Shown here piece after piece: positions 63,418-64,000 of a stretch of DNA of 64,000 nt. The number at the start of each line of letters is the position of its first letter. Within the stretch, counting starts at the first letter, position 1. Where the stretch lies: the NCBI RefSeq assembly GCF_036492425.1, contig NZ_AP025292.1:992001-1056000 (forward strand), in the 5' to 3' direction. The notes beneath the pieces are model-generated. The model ran no database searches, had not been told where the DNA came from, and saw nothing but the letters and a program-made list of their open reading frames with translations. The position numbers and the translations under genes were made by a program. Source of the DNA: Persicobacter psychrovividus (GTDB lineage: Bacteria; Bacteroidota; Bacteroidia; Cytophagales; Cyclobacteriaceae).

Positions 63418-63930
63418 TCATGAATGGAATTTATCTTGTGCCCATTTCTGTGGATTATTTTTAATGTAGTCATCGATATTATGAAAGGCCTCTTGATCCT
63501 TGATGATATGATCGTAAAATCTGTTGTGCCATTGCATGGGATAACCCAACTGATTACAAGTTTTCGTTACTGCAGATTTGTACGACCTGATGATTGTTGA
63601 TATGGAGTTCTGTTTTGGCGTGATTTTTCGGAAGTTGCTATTTTTATCTGTTGCTGCTGAACATTCCTTGGAATGGTGAAACTGATTTAGTTGAATGATT
63701 CCGTGTAGATGATTAGGCATGATACAAAAAGACCCTAACCAAATTTTATTTTTTGTATGATATGGGATCTGTTGCCATAACAAATGAGCAACCAAGCCGG
63801 CATGTGACAGTGTCATTTTACCTGAAATAATATTGCCGAATAAATGTCGGTATTCGTGTGTGCAGATGGTGATGAAATAGGTTCCCGGCCAACGATAATC
63901 CCAGCCATTTAGCCGACTTGATTTTCTGTT
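63418..63930 (-). pseudogene. REP-associated tyrosine transposase (RAYT, TnpA_REP-like), 5' end disrupted
   Basis: Y1_Tnp family. The frame with ATG 63816 encodes 132 residues with the HUH motif MPNHLHGII (H36, H38) and catalytic Tyr117 in DDYIKNNP. The same frame continues upstream without stop to 63930 and encodes 38 more family-like residues (NRKSSRLNGWDYRWPGTYFI, then TICTHEYRHLF), but has no start codon. An ATG at 63932-63934 is out of frame by one base. So a small indel just after the original start probably inactivated it, unless translation begins at 63816 or at a non-canonical codon. It is flanked on both sides by the palindrome it presumably mobilised. Confidence 0.75.
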
Positions 63931-63949
63931 TCATGTTGGTCTTGTTTTG

Positions 63950-63977
63950 TGGACGTTGCGTGCAATTCCCGTACAGG
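63950..63977. repeat. Dispersed palindrome (REP-like), degenerate, upstream of RAYT
   Basis: GTGGACGTTGCGTGCAATTC then CCGTACAG. It brackets the transposase on its 5' side. Confidence 0.65.
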
Positions 63978-64000
63978 GTTAGAATAAATTGGGTGTAGTG

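Noticed and set aside
62422-63473. Frames of 60-86 codons with LILHLRYGRCMQRHY-like repeats
   Set aside because: They arise from the tandem palindrome array; the repetition is in the DNA and period is not a multiple of 3 throughout.

Overview
The window looks like a chromosome segment of a marine-type Bacteroidota, most likely order Cytophagales. Support: near-absence of Shine-Dalgarno leaders, TAnnTTTG-type -7 boxes, a C-terminal type IX secretion (T9SS) sorting domain, a Bacteroidota-type exosortase with a PIDGG sorting signal, and the DUF177-rpmF-fabH-efp-accB-accC order. The genus cannot be fixed from sequence alone.

Region 1 (1-3200): the 3' end of a CDF cation transporter, a nested pair of miniature mobile elements, then a minus-strand array of 15 tRNA genes (7 Tyr, 6 Gly, 2 Thr). 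The array has its own promoter-like box and a strong terminator and looks built by tandem duplication of a Tyr-Gly(-Thr) unit. Region 2 (3500-20750): housekeeping genes. These are a membrane MutS-like ATPase, a D-2-hydroxyacid dehydrogenase, mgtE, rsmA, pdxA, DUF177-rpmF, fabH, efp, accB, accC, a LytS/LytTR two-component pair, a phosphohexomutase and a phosphatase-like protein that has lost its catalytic residues. Region 3 (21200-24450): a large T9SS-exported protein followed directly by a 62-residue protein that is almost only a signal peptide plus a PIDGG-TM-basic tail.

Region 4 (24978-62483) is a surface polysaccharide locus. It starts with a Wza-like lipoprotein and a Wzc-like tyrosine kinase. 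A NusG/UpxY-like antiterminator follows on the opposite strand, then wecB, a UDP-sugar dehydrogenase and the Wzm/Wzt ABC exporter. An AT-rich core (about 35.83-53.92 kb) carries glycosyltransferases, a double nucleotidyltransferase-fold protein, a sugar aminotransferase/acetyltransferase pair, a Wzy-like polymerase and an exosortase with its partner membrane protein. More GC-rich genes follow: WcaF-like acetyltransferase, GT2, WecA/MraY-like initiating transferase, Wzi-like outer-membrane protein, gmd and fcl. The AT-rich core begins inside wzt, between the ATPase domain and the substrate-recognition domain, which suggests cassette exchange. Both a Wzy polymerase and an ABC exporter are present; I see no Wzx flippase.

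Region 5 (62484-64000): eight tandem ~122-bp units, each with a perfect 18-bp palindrome and (in seven) a terminator-like hairpin. They abut a REP-associated tyrosine transposase (RAYT) whose 5' end appears frameshifted. The same palindrome is scattered in intergenic gaps across the window.

Intergenic DNA is rich in repeats: a ~190-bp element (A) with GGGGCTGT ends, a 185-bp element (B) with perfect 18-bp inverted ends inserted into A with 10-bp target duplications, a hairpin-rich ~175-bp family (C), and short ATCTGTG-type and GTCGTAG-type repeats.
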